Shown in pieces: positions 11,544 through 21,229 of a stretch of DNA of 64,000 bases. The first letter of the stretch is position 1; every line of letters begins with the position of its first letter. A program made the position numbers and the translations under genes. Source of the stretch: Clostridioides difficile ATCC 9689 = DSM 1296. GTDB taxonomy: Bacteria; Bacillota; Clostridia; Peptostreptococcales; Peptostreptococcaceae. Below the pieces are notes generated by a model. The model was not told where the DNA came from. It worked only from the letters and a program-made list of their open reading frames with translations, and did no database searches. The stretch lies in assembly GCF_001077535.1 (NCBI RefSeq), contig NZ_CP011968.1:3968001-4032000 (forward strand), given 5' to 3'.

Positions 11544-13514
11544 CTATTTATCTTTATCAGATTTATCTTCTAAATTTTTATTTATATCAATAACATTGTT
11601 TCTTTCTTCTTCATCTTTTTCTAATTTTATAGTTAATTGTTCTTCAACTTCTTTAGAAGAATTTTCCTCTGTAACTGCATTTTCAATTTCATTCAGAGGT
11701 AACTCTTTATTAAATGCTTTTACAAATTGTTCTGCATCTAAAGTTTCATATATAAGTAAAGCTTGTGCTACATACTCTAATCTATCCATATTTTCTTGTA
11801 ATATACTTCTTGTCTTATCATATGCACCATCAACTATACGCTTTGTTTCTTGGTCTATCTCAAAAGCAACTTCTTCAGAATAATTTCTCTTACTTGAAAA
11901 ACTATTACCTAGGAATACTTCATCATCACTGTCAAATGACATTGGACCAAGCTTAGAACTCATTCCATACTTTGTTACCATACTTCTTGCAGTAGCTGTA
12001 ACTCTTTCTAAGTCATTTGAAGCACCTGTAGATACATCCTTAAGTACTAGCTCTTCTGCTACTCTACCACCAAGTAAAACTACAATATTTTCTTTCATTT
12101 CATTTTTTGTAGCATAGAACTTATCTTCAACAGGAAGTTGCATTGTAAACCCTCCAGCTCTTCCTCTTGGAACTATTGTAACTTGATGAACAGGACTTAC
12201 TTCTTCAAGTACATGGGCACAAACTGCATGCCCTCCTTCATGGTATGCTGTAAGTCTTCTTTCTTTCTCACTTATTACTTTCGATTTTTTAGCCACACCT
12301 GCTATAACCTTTGTTATAGCTTCTTCTATAGTTTCCATCTTAATTTTCTTTTCTCTTTTTCTAGCTGTTAATATTGCAGCCTCATTCATTAAGTTCTCTA
12401 TATCAGCAGGAGTAAATCCTGGTGTTCTTCTAGCCAAGACATCCATTTTTACATCATCACTTAATGGTTTATTTCTTGAGTGAACTTTAAATATAGCCTC
12501 TCTACCTTTTACATCTGGTGTACCAACAACAACTTGTCTGTCAAATCTTCCTGGTCTAAGTAAAGCTGGGTCAAGTATATCTGGTCTATTTGTAGCTGCC
12601 ATGATTATTATACCTTGATTTACCCCAAATCCATCCATTTCAACTAGAAGTTGATTAAGAGTTTGCTCTCTTTCATCATGACCTCCACCAAGACCTGCAC
12701 CTCTTTTTCTACCAACTGCATCAATTTCATCTATGAATATGATAGCTGGAGCACTTTTCTTAGCCTGTTCAAATAAATCTCTTACTCTTGAAGCACCAAC
12801 CCCAACAAACATCTCAACGAAATCAGAACCACTTATACTGAAAAAGGGAACTCCTGCTTCTCCTGCAACTGCTCTTGATAGATATGTTTTACCAGTTCCA
12901 GGAGGTCCTACCATAAGCATTCCTTTTGGTATTCTTGCACCCAATTCAATATATTTCTTAGGATTCTTTAAGAAATCTACTACCTCCTGCAAATCTTCTT
13001 TTTCCTCATCTAGTCCAGCTACATCTTTAAATGTAACTCTAGTTTTTTCATCATCTTTATGAACCTTAGCTTTTGATTTGCCAAAACTCATAACCTTTCC
13101 GCCTCCACCTTGAGACTGATTCATAAACACGAACCAAATAATCACCATGAAGAATATTAACAGTAATGTAGGCAACATTTCGACAAACCAAGGTGTAGAT
13201 GGCTTAGCTTCACCACCAAAAGTTAGTTTCCCAGCCTTAGCTTGGTCTAACACCTCATCTGCAAGTTTATTTCCCATCACTTCTGTTGGAACATATGACT
13301 TAAACTTTGTATTTGTATCTTTTATAGTACCTTCTACAGAAGTTTGATTTACAAAGTATAATCTTGATATATTCTCATCTGTTAATTCTCTATATACTTC
13401 AGAGAATTTTAAATCTTTTATTTTTTCTGTAGGCTTACCTGAGAATTGAACTATACCTACTATAATTATAAAAACAAGTAGATAAAAACCTGCCCCTTTT
13501 AGCAACTTATTCAA
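11544..13514 (-). CDS. ftsH: ATP-dependent zinc metalloprotease FtsH
   Basis: Membrane-anchored AAA+ protease that degrades misfolded membrane proteins and regulatory proteins. Visible: two N-terminal membrane helices (about residues 5-24 and 110-130) around an extracytoplasmic segment, Walker A GPPGTGKT (203-210), Walker B IIFIDEID, the second region of homology [20 protein letters not shown], and the zinc site HEGGH (425-429). I start at TTG 13514 (656 aa) because AAAGGAGGG lies nine bases before it; the ATG at 13538 would place that ribosome site inside the gene. It follows tilS by about 30 bases, a conserved tilS-ftsH order. The C-terminal tail is acidic and variable. Confidence 0.97.
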   Translation of the reverse strand: MNKLLKGAGFYLLVFIIIVGIVQFSGKPTEKIKDLKFSEVYRELTDENISRLYFVNQTSVEGTIKDTNTKFKSYVPTEVMGNKLADEVLDQAKAGKLTFGGEAKPSTPWFVEMLPTLLLIFFMVIIWFVFMNQSQGGGGKVMSFGKSKAKVHKDDEKTRVTFKDVAGLDEEKEDLQEVVDFLKNPKKYIELGARIPKGMLMVGPPGTGKTYLSRAVAGEAGVPFFSISGSDFVEMFVGVGASRVRDLFEQAKKSAPAIIFIDEIDAVGRKRGAGLGGGHDEREQTLNQLLVEMDGFGVNQGIIIMAATNRPDILDPALLRPGRFDRQVVVGTPDVKGREAIFKVHSRNKPLSDDVKMDVLARRTPGFTPADIENLMNEAAILTARKREKKIKMETIEEAITKVIAGVAKKSKVISEKERRLTAYHEGGHAVCAHVLEEVSPVHQVTIVPRGRAGGFTMQLPVEDKFYATKNEMKENIVVLLGGRVAEELVLKDVSTGASNDLERVTATARSMVTKYGMSSKLGPMSFDSDDEVFLGNSFSSKRNYSEEVAFEIDQETKRIVDGAYDKTRSILQENMDRLEYVAQALLIYETLDAEQFVKAFNKELPLNEIENAVTEENSSKEVEEQLTIKLEKDEEERNNVIDINKNLEDKSDKDK

Positions 13515-13547
13515 TATAGAAGCCCTCCTTTCATACATTGCTTTGCC

Positions 13548-14936
13548 CTATAATTTGTTAAAATTAATTTTTAATACTTCTTTTGTGTTTTCATCAATTT
13601 TATAATTTTCACTGATTTTATAATCTCCAACACATATTATTCCTTCACTATCTGTGATTATAGGAATTTTACATCTTTCTTCTCTTGGGATTTTTAAATC
13701 TATGAATAAATCTTTCACTTTTTTACTTCCCATAGCAAGCTTTATCTTATCACCTTGCCTTCTGCTTCTTATTACTATACCCCCTTTTACCTTATTAAAA
13801 TCAAACCCTTTAGATGAATTGTCTAATTTCATACTCTTATACCTATCTATGCTCATTACTTGGGTCTCAATAATTTGTTTTAATTCTTTTATTTTAATAA
13901 ACCCATTACTAGGTACATTGTAATAAAATTCAATTTCCTCATTAACAATTTCCTCATTCGTTAATATTATACAGTCTTTTTTTCTATAAACAAATATATT
14001 TCTTGGAAGAGTTAACATTTTATTTACTTTTGAATTATCTTCTAAAGACATTATATCCTCTATATGTCTTTGGTCAACAAAATTAGTATCTCCTAGTATA
14101 TGTTTTATGGAATTTCTAAGAACTCTAACTTTGATAGCATCATGTAAGCAAACAAAATTGTCTAAATTTATCTCTACAAAGCCTTTTTCTTTTATATTCG
14201 AAACTTCTCTAAATTTAGCTTCTGCCTCTTTCTCAATATAATCGTTATCACTTTTTAAACTATTGCTCATCCTCACTATAGATTCTATTACATTTGAATT
14301 AAAATTATCCTTCATATATGGTAAAAGGTCTAACCTTATCTTATTTCTAGTGTATATATTTTCTAAATTTGTTTTATCTATCCTCGGATTTAAATTATAA
14401 GCTTCACAATACTCCTCTATCTCATTTCTTTCCACGTCTAATATGGGTCTAATTATGCAATTATCTCTAATATAATCAATTCCCTTTAAACCTTTTAAAC
14501 CTGTTCCTCTCATGATACGCATCATAACCGTTTCGGCTTGGTCATTGAGATTATGACCTATTGCTATTTTATTGGCTTTAATCTTATCCTTAATTTCATA
14601 AAACATTTCATATCTTAGCTTCCTTGCTCCTTCTTCTAATGATAATCCCTCATTTTCACAATATTTTGGTACATTAATAGACTTTACAAAGAATATAATT
14701 CCCATATCCTCACAAAGTTTAGATACATATAATGCATCTTTTTGAGCTTCTATCCCTCTTATTTGATGGTTTAAATGTGCTGCATATATTTCTATATTAA
14801 AATCTTTTTTTAATCTATTTAGTACATGCAATAAACAAACTGAATCAGGTCCTCCAGAAAGACCTAAAACTATTTTATCGCCTTTTTGTATTAAATTATG
14901 TTTATTTATAGTACTTAGTACCTTATCAAATATCAT
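13548..14936 (-). CDS. tilS: tRNA(Ile)-lysidine synthase
   Basis: Converts the wobble C of tRNA-Ile(CAU) to lysidine so that it reads AUA, an essential function in a genome this rich in ATA codons. The PP-loop ATP-pyrophosphatase motif LGLSGGPDS is at residues 24-32, followed by YAAHLNHQIRG and GHNLNDQAETVMMRIMRGTG. The C-terminal third (about 380-460) is the TilS substrate-binding domain (RSRRQGDKIKLAMGSKKVKD). 462 aa is normal. It is transcribed with ftsH. Confidence 0.97.
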   Translation of the reverse strand: MIFDKVLSTINKHNLIQKGDKIVLGLSGGPDSVCLLHVLNRLKKDFNIEIYAAHLNHQIRGIEAQKDALYVSKLCEDMGIIFFVKSINVPKYCENEGLSLEEGARKLRYEMFYEIKDKIKANKIAIGHNLNDQAETVMMRIMRGTGLKGLKGIDYIRDNCIIRPILDVERNEIEEYCEAYNLNPRIDKTNLENIYTRNKIRLDLLPYMKDNFNSNVIESIVRMSNSLKSDNDYIEKEAEAKFREVSNIKEKGFVEINLDNFVCLHDAIKVRVLRNSIKHILGDTNFVDQRHIEDIMSLEDNSKVNKMLTLPRNIFVYRKKDCIILTNEEIVNEEIEFYYNVPSNGFIKIKELKQIIETQVMSIDRYKSMKLDNSSKGFDFNKVKGGIVIRSRRQGDKIKLAMGSKKVKDLFIDLKIPREERCKIPIITDSEGIICVGDYKISENYKIDENTKEVLKINFNKL

Positions 14937-15059
14937 ATTTATCCCTCTTACACTTAGTTTTATTCACTTTTAAGTATACTTTCTATAAAAAAACGCTAAA
15001 CCCTTGTATCAATTTTAAGAAATTAAAGTTTAATATAAATATAATAATACCAAATAAAT

Positions 15060-15090
15060 TAAATAAAAGGTAGTTTTTTCACTACCTTTA
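15060..15090 (-). terminator. Terminator after the DUF1934 gene
   Basis: AAAGGTAGT and ACTACCTTT (15066-15090) make a nine-base-pair stem; TTTTATTT follows on the minus strand. It closes the murI-DUF1934 unit 30 bases after the stop codon. Confidence 0.8.
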
Positions 15091-15118
15091 TAAAATTTCT
15101 GGAAAATAGCCATAGTTA

Positions 15119-15532
15119 TTATTTAGTACCTATGTATATATCTATTTTATTCCTACCTAAAAATAAATCTTGTACCTTTATATTATAGTCTATTTTCAAT
15201 TTTATGTGTTCCCCTTCTTGTATATTTATATCTAATTCTCTTGTATCAATATCAATTAATAAAGTACCTTGTGGGGTCACATACTTTGTAGTACTACTTT
15301 CTCCACATTTAAACAGCATTGTTGAGTTAATAGCACCAAACTTTTTGATACTAACTTGATTTTTAAGTATCTTTATAGTATTAGTTATTTCTATATTTTC
15401 TTCTTTTTCCTTGTAAATAACATATATTCCATCATTTTTATAAAAAATTTTACCAAAGGCAGTCATCTCTATGGTGTCCATATTTCCTTTTTCATCATAT
15501 TGTCTAGTATTTATACTTATTTTTACACTCAA
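15119..15532 (-). CDS. DUF1934 (YwiB-like) protein
   Basis: A small beta-rich protein of the DUF1934 family, predicted to form a lipocalin-like or beta-barrel fold; the function is unknown. The pattern DTIEMTAFGKIFYKNDGIYVIYKE, then TLLIDIDTRELDI near the C terminus, fits the family and its usual length (about 140 aa). No signal peptide. I start at TTG 15532 (137 aa), because the GGAGG eight bases upstream lies within the first codons of the ATG-started frame (15547). It follows murI by about 30 bases and probably shares its transcript. Confidence 0.85.
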   Translation of the reverse strand: MSVKISINTRQYDEKGNMDTIEMTAFGKIFYKNDGIYVIYKEKEENIEITNTIKILKNQVSIKKFGAINSTMLFKCGESSTTKYVTPQGTLLIDIDTRELDINIQEGEHIKLKIDYNIKVQDLFLGRNKIDIYIGTK

Positions 15533-15563
15533 CGATTTTTCCTCCATAGATTCTTCATATAAA

Positions 15564-16370
15564 CTAGTATTTTTGTATTTCTACTTTTTGAATCTTATCA
15601 ATTTTTTTCTTTAAGAACTCTCTTGCTATATCTGAAAATTTTTCAGGTATATCTGATACATAATATTGATAAGTTCCATGAATTTCTGTATTGTTTATAA
15701 TATTTTGCACCTCTAAAATCTTTTTTAAATCCTTTGCAGTCTCTTTAGCTGGATTAACAAGTTTTATATGCTCTCCAACTTCTTCACCTATTGTTCTCTT
15801 TAAAATAGGATAATGAGTACATCCTAACACTAAAGAATCTATATTTTTTTCTTTCAATTCTTGTAAATATATCTTTGCTGTCAATTTAGCCACTTCTGTA
15901 TTTGCCCATCCTTCTTCAACAATAGGTACAAATAAAGGACATGCTTTATTAACAATTTCTATACTCTCATCTATTTTAGATATTTCCAAGTTGTATGCTT
16001 TTGAACTTATAGTTCCTTCAGTTCCTATTATTCCTACAATTTTGTTTTTTGTAGAACTTACAGCTGTTCTAGCTCCTGCTTCTATAACTCCAATTATCGG
16101 TATATCATATTTTTCTTGAGCTTCTTTTAAGCTTCTTGCAGTAGCAGTGTTACATGCTATAACTATAGCTTTTACACCTTTTGTTTTTAAAAAGTTTATA
16201 GCTTGAAAAGTATATTTAATTATAGTTTCTTTGGATCTTGAACCATATGGTATTCTGGCAGTATCTCCAAAGTATATTATATCCTCATTTGGTAATATCT
16301 TCATTATCTCTTTTAGAACTGTTAATCCACCTAATCCCGAATCAAAAACTCCTATTGGTTTATTGTTCAT
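15564..16370 (-). CDS. murI: Glutamate racemase
   Basis: Makes D-glutamate for peptidoglycan. The two catalytic cysteines are present: Cys73 in VIACNTATARS and Cys184 in LVLGCTHYPIL. The N-terminal IGVFDSGLGGLTVLKEI and the DTARIPYGSRSKETI segment are typical, as is the length (268 aa). Ribosome site AGGTG lies upstream. It is co-directional with the DUF1934 gene and follows the SleB-like hydrolase after a terminator. Confidence 0.97.
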   Translation of the reverse strand: MNNKPIGVFDSGLGGLTVLKEIMKILPNEDIIYFGDTARIPYGSRSKETIIKYTFQAINFLKTKGVKAIVIACNTATARSLKEAQEKYDIPIIGVIEAGARTAVSSTKNKIVGIIGTEGTISSKAYNLEISKIDESIEIVNKACPLFVPIVEEGWANTEVAKLTAKIYLQELKEKNIDSLVLGCTHYPILKRTIGEEVGEHIKLVNPAKETAKDLKKILEVQNIINNTEIHGTYQYYVSDIPEKFSDIAREFLKKKIDKIQKVEIQKY

Positions 16371-16492
16371 CTTTATACAACACCTACTTTACATTTTTGT
16401 GTTTAACAACAACTTATTTATCGCTAAAATTTATATTTATATTCATAATTAATATATTATTACCTAAATGATTATTATAGTTTATTTTACAC

Positions 16493-16551
16493 AAAAAATA
16501 AAGGAGCTATCTTAAATTAGAAAATAATTTCTACAAAAAGACAACTCCTTT
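16493..16551 (-). terminator. Terminator after the SleB-like gene
   Basis: On the minus strand AAAGGAGTTGTCTT (from 16551) pairs with AAGATAGCTCCTTT by Watson-Crick and G-U pairs over 14 positions, followed by ATTTTTTG. The G-U pairs work only on the minus strand, which fixes the orientation. Confidence 0.85.
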
Positions 16552-16571
16552 CACTACTTAAAAATTTAAAT

Positions 16572-17078
16572 TTATTTTGCAAACACATGATTTCCTATTC
16601 TCATATAAGGATTCAATCTATTTATCCATTTGCAAGTGGCTATTTCTGGATTCCAAAAATATACTGCTTTATTAGTTGGGTCAGTTCCATAAAGAGCTTC
16701 CTGAGCTGCTTTACGTGCTGAGTCTGTTGGTGCCATCTTTATTGAACCATCAAGCACAACTGAGAAAGCATTTTTTTGATATATGACTTCTTCTATTGTG
16801 TCTGGAAATCTAGGGTCCAATACTCTATTTATTACTACAGCTGCTACAGCAACCTGTCCCTCATAGCTTTCTCCTCTAGCTTCTCCTGCAACCAACTTAG
16901 ATAATAACATCAAATCATTATCAGATAAATTTATTACTTCTTTCTTTGCTATATTTTTTTCTTGTTTGTTTACTTTCTTAATATTTTCTGTTGGTTCATA
17001 TGCAAATACCTCTTTAATAGGCATAAATATAAAAGTCAAAGCTAATAGTGTAGCCATCAGTTTACTCCACCTGTCCAT
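16572..17078 (-). CDS. SleB-like cell wall hydrolase (spore cortex type)
   Basis: A 168-residue protein with an N-terminal signal or anchor helix (about residues 8-24) and a Hydrolase_2 domain: LSKLVAGEARGESYEGQVAVAAVVINRV with the catalytic Glu in GEARGE, then VIYQKNAFSVVLDGSI and AVYFWNPEIATCKWI. This family cleaves peptidoglycan as a lytic transglycosylase, often in the spore cortex. There is no N-terminal peptidoglycan-binding domain as in full SleB. I prefer ATG 17078 (AAGGAG 11 bases upstream) over GTG 17090. It is 29 bases after spoIIR on the same strand, which suggests expression during sporulation. Confidence 0.88.
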   Translation of the reverse strand: MDRWSKLMATLLALTFIFMPIKEVFAYEPTENIKKVNKQEKNIAKKEVINLSDNDLMLLSKLVAGEARGESYEGQVAVAAVVINRVLDPRFPDTIEEVIYQKNAFSVVLDGSIKMAPTDSARKAAQEALYGTDPTNKAVYFWNPEIATCKWINRLNPYMRIGNHVFAK

Positions 17079-17107
17079 GATTAAAACCACTCCTTACATT
17101 CTTATTT

Positions 17108-17767
17108 TTAAAATTTTTTCTCTAAATCCTTGACTACTTCAAGTACTTTAAACTTAATTTTTACTCTACTTGTTTTTTTTGGTGTATCTTGTTTTATTAA
17201 CTTATATTCTTTATCAGTTAAAACTTCCTTCAACTTATCATCTGTAGATTTATCTATCACTCCATTAGATTCATCAACAAAACATAGTGGAGGGAACATA
17301 ACACACCACCAGTTTTTTCCTTCACCTTTCCCAATGATAATCTTTAATGCTTTATATTCACCAGCTGGAAGAACTATATTAGAATATTGTTTAGTAGGGA
17401 AATTGCTATATTGTATACCTACCTTTACACTGTAATTATATCCATTTTTAAGAATAATATTTTTACTTATTTCTTCCAGACTACTATATTCCTTTTTTAT
17501 AATAGCTTCACTTTCTTTTATACTTTTTGAATTTTGAAGCTTTGGCTGTAAATATTTTATTACTTCATCTCTAACTTTTAGTTTAAGTTCTTGGTCTTCA
17601 TCTGTATTGCTGTTTGCTATAACATGAAATCTTATTAATTTATCTTTATAATCTTTTGATATATTGTCTACTTTTTTTACCTCACCATTTATTACTATTG
17701 TCATTATTGATATGACTGATATAAGACTTAATATTAATAGTCCCAATCTAATCTTAATTTTTCTCAT
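17108..17767 (-). CDS. spoIIR: Stage II sporulation protein R
   Basis: Secreted forespore signal that triggers processing of pro-sigma-E in the mother cell through SpoIIGA. One N-terminal membrane or signal helix (residues 7-27) precedes the family motif DKLIRFHVIANSNTDEDQ and LKLKVRDEV; near the middle come LPAGEYKALKIIIGKGEGK and NWWCVMFPPLCFVD, the most conserved part of SpoIIR. 219 aa is normal. GAGGGGG lies nine bases before ATG. A candidate sigma-F promoter lies at 17802-17830, as expected for this gene. Confidence 0.95.
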   Translation of the reverse strand: MRKIKIRLGLLILSLISVISIMTIVINGEVKKVDNISKDYKDKLIRFHVIANSNTDEDQELKLKVRDEVIKYLQPKLQNSKSIKESEAIIKKEYSSLEEISKNIILKNGYNYSVKVGIQYSNFPTKQYSNIVLPAGEYKALKIIIGKGEGKNWWCVMFPPLCFVDESNGVIDKSTDDKLKEVLTDKEYKLIKQDTPKKTSRVKIKFKVLEVVKDLEKKF

Positions 17768-17801
17768 TGAAAATTCCCCCTCAAGATAAATTTATATCAT
17801 C

Positions 17802-17830
17802 AATTATGTCCAATTAAATTTAATTTATTC
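17802..17830 (-). promoter_or_regulatory. Candidate sigma-F promoter of spoIIR
   Basis: Minus strand GGACATAATT (17802-17811) fits the sigma-F -10 pattern GGnnAnAnT, with GAATA (17826-17830) 14 bases upstream as a -35. It lies about 35 bases ahead of the ATG. Known sigma-F control of spoIIR in sporulating Firmicutes supports it. Confidence 0.6.
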
Positions 17831-17852
17831 ATAATATTTTTTAATACTAATA

Positions 17853-17899
17853 AAAAAAGCTATCTTAAAATGATTACAATCATTTTAAAATAGCTTTTT
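17853..17899 (-). terminator. Bidirectional-looking terminator after the GntR gene
   Basis: AAAAAGCTAT and ATAGCTTTTT with inner pairing TTAAAATGATT/AATCATTTTAA make a long near-perfect hairpin 13 bases beyond the gntR stop codon. T tracts lie on both strands. Confidence 0.85.
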
Positions 17900-17911
17900 A
17901 AACCTTATATT

Positions 17912-18592
17912 TTATAAGTCTTTACTAATCATAGCCTTATCTATCATAAACTGCTCTGCTTTTTCTATATGCTCTGTAGCATACTTCTTGGATAGCTCAC
18001 TATCACCTTTAATTATAGCATCAAGTAAATATTTATGCTCTTCAACAATATTATGTGATGTATCATAAGCAGACATATAGGTAACTCTAAATCTATATAC
18101 TTGTTCCCACAATGAGTTTATTAATTGGATTAATTTTTTATTATTAGTTGCTTTAAATATACATTCATGAAATTCTACATCAAGTTTTAATAACGCATCT
18201 ACATCGGATTCCAAAGTGCTTTTTTTAAATTCTTCTGATATATCTTTAAGCTTTTTAATATCTTCATCACTAATTCTTTCAGCGGCAAGATATGCTGCTA
18301 AGCCTTCTAGGCTTGCTCTTACTTCTAATACATCCATAATATCCTTTAATGACATATTTGCCACATACGCACCTTTTCTAGGCAACATAACGACTAAACC
18401 TTCTAATTCAAGCTTTCTTATTGCCTCTCTCACTGGAGTCCTACTTACTCCTAATTGTTCTGCTAGTTGCACTTCCATTAGCCTTTGACCAGGCTTTAAT
18501 TTTCCTTCTAAGATTGCTTCTCTTAAATTCTCAAAGACTACATCTCTTAATGGCTTGTAATTATCCAAGTTCAGTTTAGTTAAATTCTCCAC
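17912..18592 (-). CDS. GntR-family transcriptional regulator (FadR subfamily)
   Basis: DNA-binding regulator. Residues about 8-75 are a winged helix (VFENLREAILEGKLKPGQRL, EQLGVSRTPVREAIRKLELEG), and the rest is an all-helical FCD ligand domain (VLEVRASLEGLAAYLAAERI, DVEFHECIFKATNNKKL). FCD proteins usually bind small carboxylates, often with a metal; the ligand here is unknown. I use GTG 18592 (AAGGGG nine bases upstream), giving about 226 aa; an ATG at 18628 is possible. It overlaps the end of ispE by 17 bases, so translation is coupled. Confidence 0.88.
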   Translation of the reverse strand: MENLTKLNLDNYKPLRDVVFENLREAILEGKLKPGQRLMEVQLAEQLGVSRTPVREAIRKLELEGLVVMLPRKGAYVANMSLKDIMDVLEVRASLEGLAAYLAAERISDEDIKKLKDISEEFKKSTLESDVDALLKLDVEFHECIFKATNNKKLIQLINSLWEQVYRFRVTYMSAYDTSHNIVEEHKYLLDAIIKGDSELSKKYATEHIEKAEQFMIDKAMISKDL

Positions 18593-19466
18593 AAATTTCA
18601 ACCCCTTTTTGACTGCTATTAACAACATACACCTGTTTATATTTTTTTAATAATTCTTTTTTTCCAATTAGAGCATCTTCTTTATTTTTAAATAGTCCAA
18701 AAACTGTAGGACCACTTCCACTCATCATAGAACCTAAAGCATTATTTTTCATCATTACTTGTTTTATATCACTTATTTCTTTGTGTTTACCTATAGTAAC
18801 ATTTTCAAGAATATTTACCATGCTTTCTGATACAGCTTTTATATCTTCAGATTTTAAACACTCTATCAAATATTTATTATTTGGTCTTTTTTTAATATTA
18901 TTCAAATCTAATCCTTGATAAACTTCTTTAGTAGAAACGAATAAGTCTGGTTTGCATATCAATATATTTGTATCACATGGTAAACCTTTGATGTTTGTTA
19001 GCTTTTCTCCAATACCTTGAGCTAAAGCAGGTCTTCCTGATATACAAAAAGGAACATCTGCGCCCAAATTAAGTCCTATTTCTTTTAATTCATCTTCAGA
19101 TAATCTAAGTTCCCATAGGTGATTTAAACCTACTAATACTGCGGCTGCATTAGAACTTCCTCCAGCCATCCCTGCTGCTACAGGAATATTTTTTTCTATG
19201 AATATTTCTACACCTTTTTTTATATAAAATTTATTTTTAAGTATTTTGGCAGCTTTATAAACAATATTATCTTCATCTAAAGGAATATCTAAACTAGTGC
19301 TTTTTACCTTTATTTCATCTTCGTCTAATTCTTTTATCTTTACTATATCGTATAAATCTATCGTTTGCATTATCATTTCAACAAAATGATAACCGTCTTG
19401 CCTTTTTCCCAAGACATCAATGGATAAATTTATTTTTGCTCTACTCTTTAGTCTTATAAAATCCAT
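18576..19466 (-). CDS. ispE: 4-diphosphocytidyl-2-C-methyl-D-erythritol kinase
   Basis: GHMP kinase of the non-mevalonate (MEP) isoprenoid pathway. Visible: the N-terminal RLKSRAKINLSIDVLGKRQDGYH, the ATP loop PVAAGMAGGSSNAAAVL, and the C-terminal GSMMSGSGPTVFGLF. I start at ATG 19466 (296 aa), where AAGGAGG lies six bases upstream, not at 19505. An ispE-gntR pair is common in this lineage. Its transcript begins after the sipL terminator. Confidence 0.96.
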   Translation of the reverse strand: MDFIRLKSRAKINLSIDVLGKRQDGYHFVEMIMQTIDLYDIVKIKELDEDEIKVKSTSLDIPLDEDNIVYKAAKILKNKFYIKKGVEIFIEKNIPVAAGMAGGSSNAAAVLVGLNHLWELRLSEDELKEIGLNLGADVPFCISGRPALAQGIGEKLTNIKGLPCDTNILICKPDLFVSTKEVYQGLDLNNIKKRPNNKYLIECLKSEDIKAVSESMVNILENVTIGKHKEISDIKQVMMKNNALGSMMSGSGPTVFGLFKNKEDALIGKKELLKKYKQVYVVNSSQKGVEICGEFN

Positions 19467-19521
19467 TCTATCCTCCTTGTTTAAAGAATAATGCATCACT
19501 AACAATAATATTATACTACAA

Positions 19522-19556
19522 AAAATAAAATAATAGGGTATTATAATACCCTATTA
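19522..19556 (-). terminator. Terminator after sipL
   Basis: TAATAGGGTATTATAATACC and the following bases form a 26-base perfect palindrome (19531-19556). On the minus strand TTTTATTTTTT follows. Confidence 0.9.
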
Positions 19557-19583
19557 TACTTAATTACTTTAAATTTTTTAATA

Positions 19584-21134
19584 TTAATCTACTAATACGA
19601 CTTTTTTTTCTAAAATAAGACACTTACCAGGCTTAATTGGTTCATCAAGTTTTATATCATTAAGTTCTGCAATTTCATTTTCTGTTGTATTGTATTTTTT
19701 TGCTATATTCCAGAAAGTATCTCCTTCTTTGCATATATATACGATTATGCTAGGAGCTTTAGATAAATCATATACACCTTGGTCTTCTCCCTTGATAATA
19801 AAATTTTCTGCTTTCTTATCTAATGCTTCAGTAAATCTCTTAATTTTGATAATCAGGTCTATCTGGTCCCTATTCAAATCAACTTCGACTTTATCAATAC
19901 ATGCTGTATTAAACACAGATGCTGTATCAGTTAGATTATCCATTTCTATATCATGTTCAAATGGAATTTCCTCACTAATTTTATAAACCAATTTTAAACC
20001 TTCAACTGGGACAAATAAAATTTCAACTTTTATGATTCCTTGTATAATGCTTTTATTTCCTTCAATATAACTATTTTCTATAGACATGGTTGGACAAACG
20101 CTTACAATATCTTTTATTTGTATATCATCATTATCATTTCTTATGCCTTCTCTAACCATAAATGTTTCTTCACTACGTCTTAAAGTCTTATTTAATTGAA
20201 TAGGTTTGTGGTCAAATTTTATTATCTTTTGAGGCGAATATGCATCTTGTAATACTTCTCTTGTAACTTCATCTGTAACTTTTACCTTACAACAAGCCAT
20301 ACAATCTATTTCTAAAAGACCTGTGTTGCTTTCACTATTTTGCTTGAAAATATGATTAAAATCTGACATAGACAACAATACTTCTTCAGTCATACCATCA
20401 CTAACTCCAGGGACTTCTACAAATTGAGTAAACTCAATACCTACTCTATCCAACTCTACAAGTTCACCCTCATATGTACAAGCTAACGGATTTATTTCTA
20501 ATACTCCACCAATAATAACTTTATTGTCAGTCACTCTACTTTCTTTTACTTTAACACATGGATTTAAACTTATTATAGATTGAATTTCCTCTGTGTTTAT
20601 TGTTATAGTATCTCTTATAGAACTTTCTGCTTTTTCTATTCCAACTATATCTTGAAAACAAATTTCCTTTCTGTGCTTTTGTATGCCTTCCACTTGCGCC
20701 ACATCTTTTACAATGTCTAACCTTTGCTTTTCAAACAAACTTCCCCTTATATTCATAAGAGCTCCTACTTTAATCTTTCTCTCATTCATTATAGTACAAT
20801 CCATATGCTCTACTTCTGAAAATAACATGTATTCCATATCTTGAATAACATTGTCTTTTTCTATTACTTCGTTTATATCTACTTTTCCGTCTACATTAGA
20901 AATAGTATTTTTATCATCTGCAATATAGATTACATTATAATTAAAACTACCTCTGCAAAGTATCTTCCCATCTGCCATTTCAATTTTTTTAAGTGATATG
21001 TATCCTTCTGTTTTTACAATTTCATATACATCTAATTTTTTGTCTGGTACAACTGCCTCCGCTTCAATGAATGTTTGAAATTTTCCAAAGTCTATTCTAT
21101 TGTCAACTTTAATTACATCTTTAATTAATTCCAT
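19584..21134 (-). CDS. sipL: SipL: SPOCS (DUF3794) domains with C-terminal LysM, spore coat morphogenesis
   Basis: The 516 aa protein has repeated SPOCS/DUF3794-type beta domains (about 30-150, 170-290 and 310-430; examples SVCPTMSIENSYIEGNKSII and NPCVKVKESRVTDNKVIIGG) and a C-terminal LysM domain from about residue 460 (ICKEGDTFWNIAKKYNTTEN). In C. difficile, SipL binds SpoIVA and is needed to place the coat around the forespore. There is no signal peptide, as expected for a mother-cell cytosolic protein. GGAGG lies eight bases before ATG. It is monocistronic: a terminator lies on each side. Confidence 0.92.
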   Translation of the reverse strand: MELIKDVIKVDNRIDFGKFQTFIEAEAVVPDKKLDVYEIVKTEGYISLKKIEMADGKILCRGSFNYNVIYIADDKNTISNVDGKVDINEVIEKDNVIQDMEYMLFSEVEHMDCTIMNERKIKVGALMNIRGSLFEKQRLDIVKDVAQVEGIQKHRKEICFQDIVGIEKAESSIRDTITINTEEIQSIISLNPCVKVKESRVTDNKVIIGGVLEINPLACTYEGELVELDRVGIEFTQFVEVPGVSDGMTEEVLLSMSDFNHIFKQNSESNTGLLEIDCMACCKVKVTDEVTREVLQDAYSPQKIIKFDHKPIQLNKTLRRSEETFMVREGIRNDNDDIQIKDIVSVCPTMSIENSYIEGNKSIIQGIIKVEILFVPVEGLKLVYKISEEIPFEHDIEMDNLTDTASVFNTACIDKVEVDLNRDQIDLIIKIKRFTEALDKKAENFIIKGEDQGVYDLSKAPSIIVYICKEGDTFWNIAKKYNTTENEIAELNDIKLDEPIKPGKCLILEKKVVLVD

Positions 21135-21189
21135 AGTCTACCTCCTTAAGTATTATAAAAATATCACACTATATTTATATTTAAGGAGC

Positions 21190-21229
21190 AAAAAAAAAAT
21201 TACACCTATTTTTAAATAGGTATAATTTT
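21190..21229 (-). terminator. Terminator after veg
   Basis: ATTACACCTATTT and AAATAGGTATAAT (21198-21229) pair; on the minus strand nine or ten T follow. The stem begins at the veg stop codon. Confidence 0.9.
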
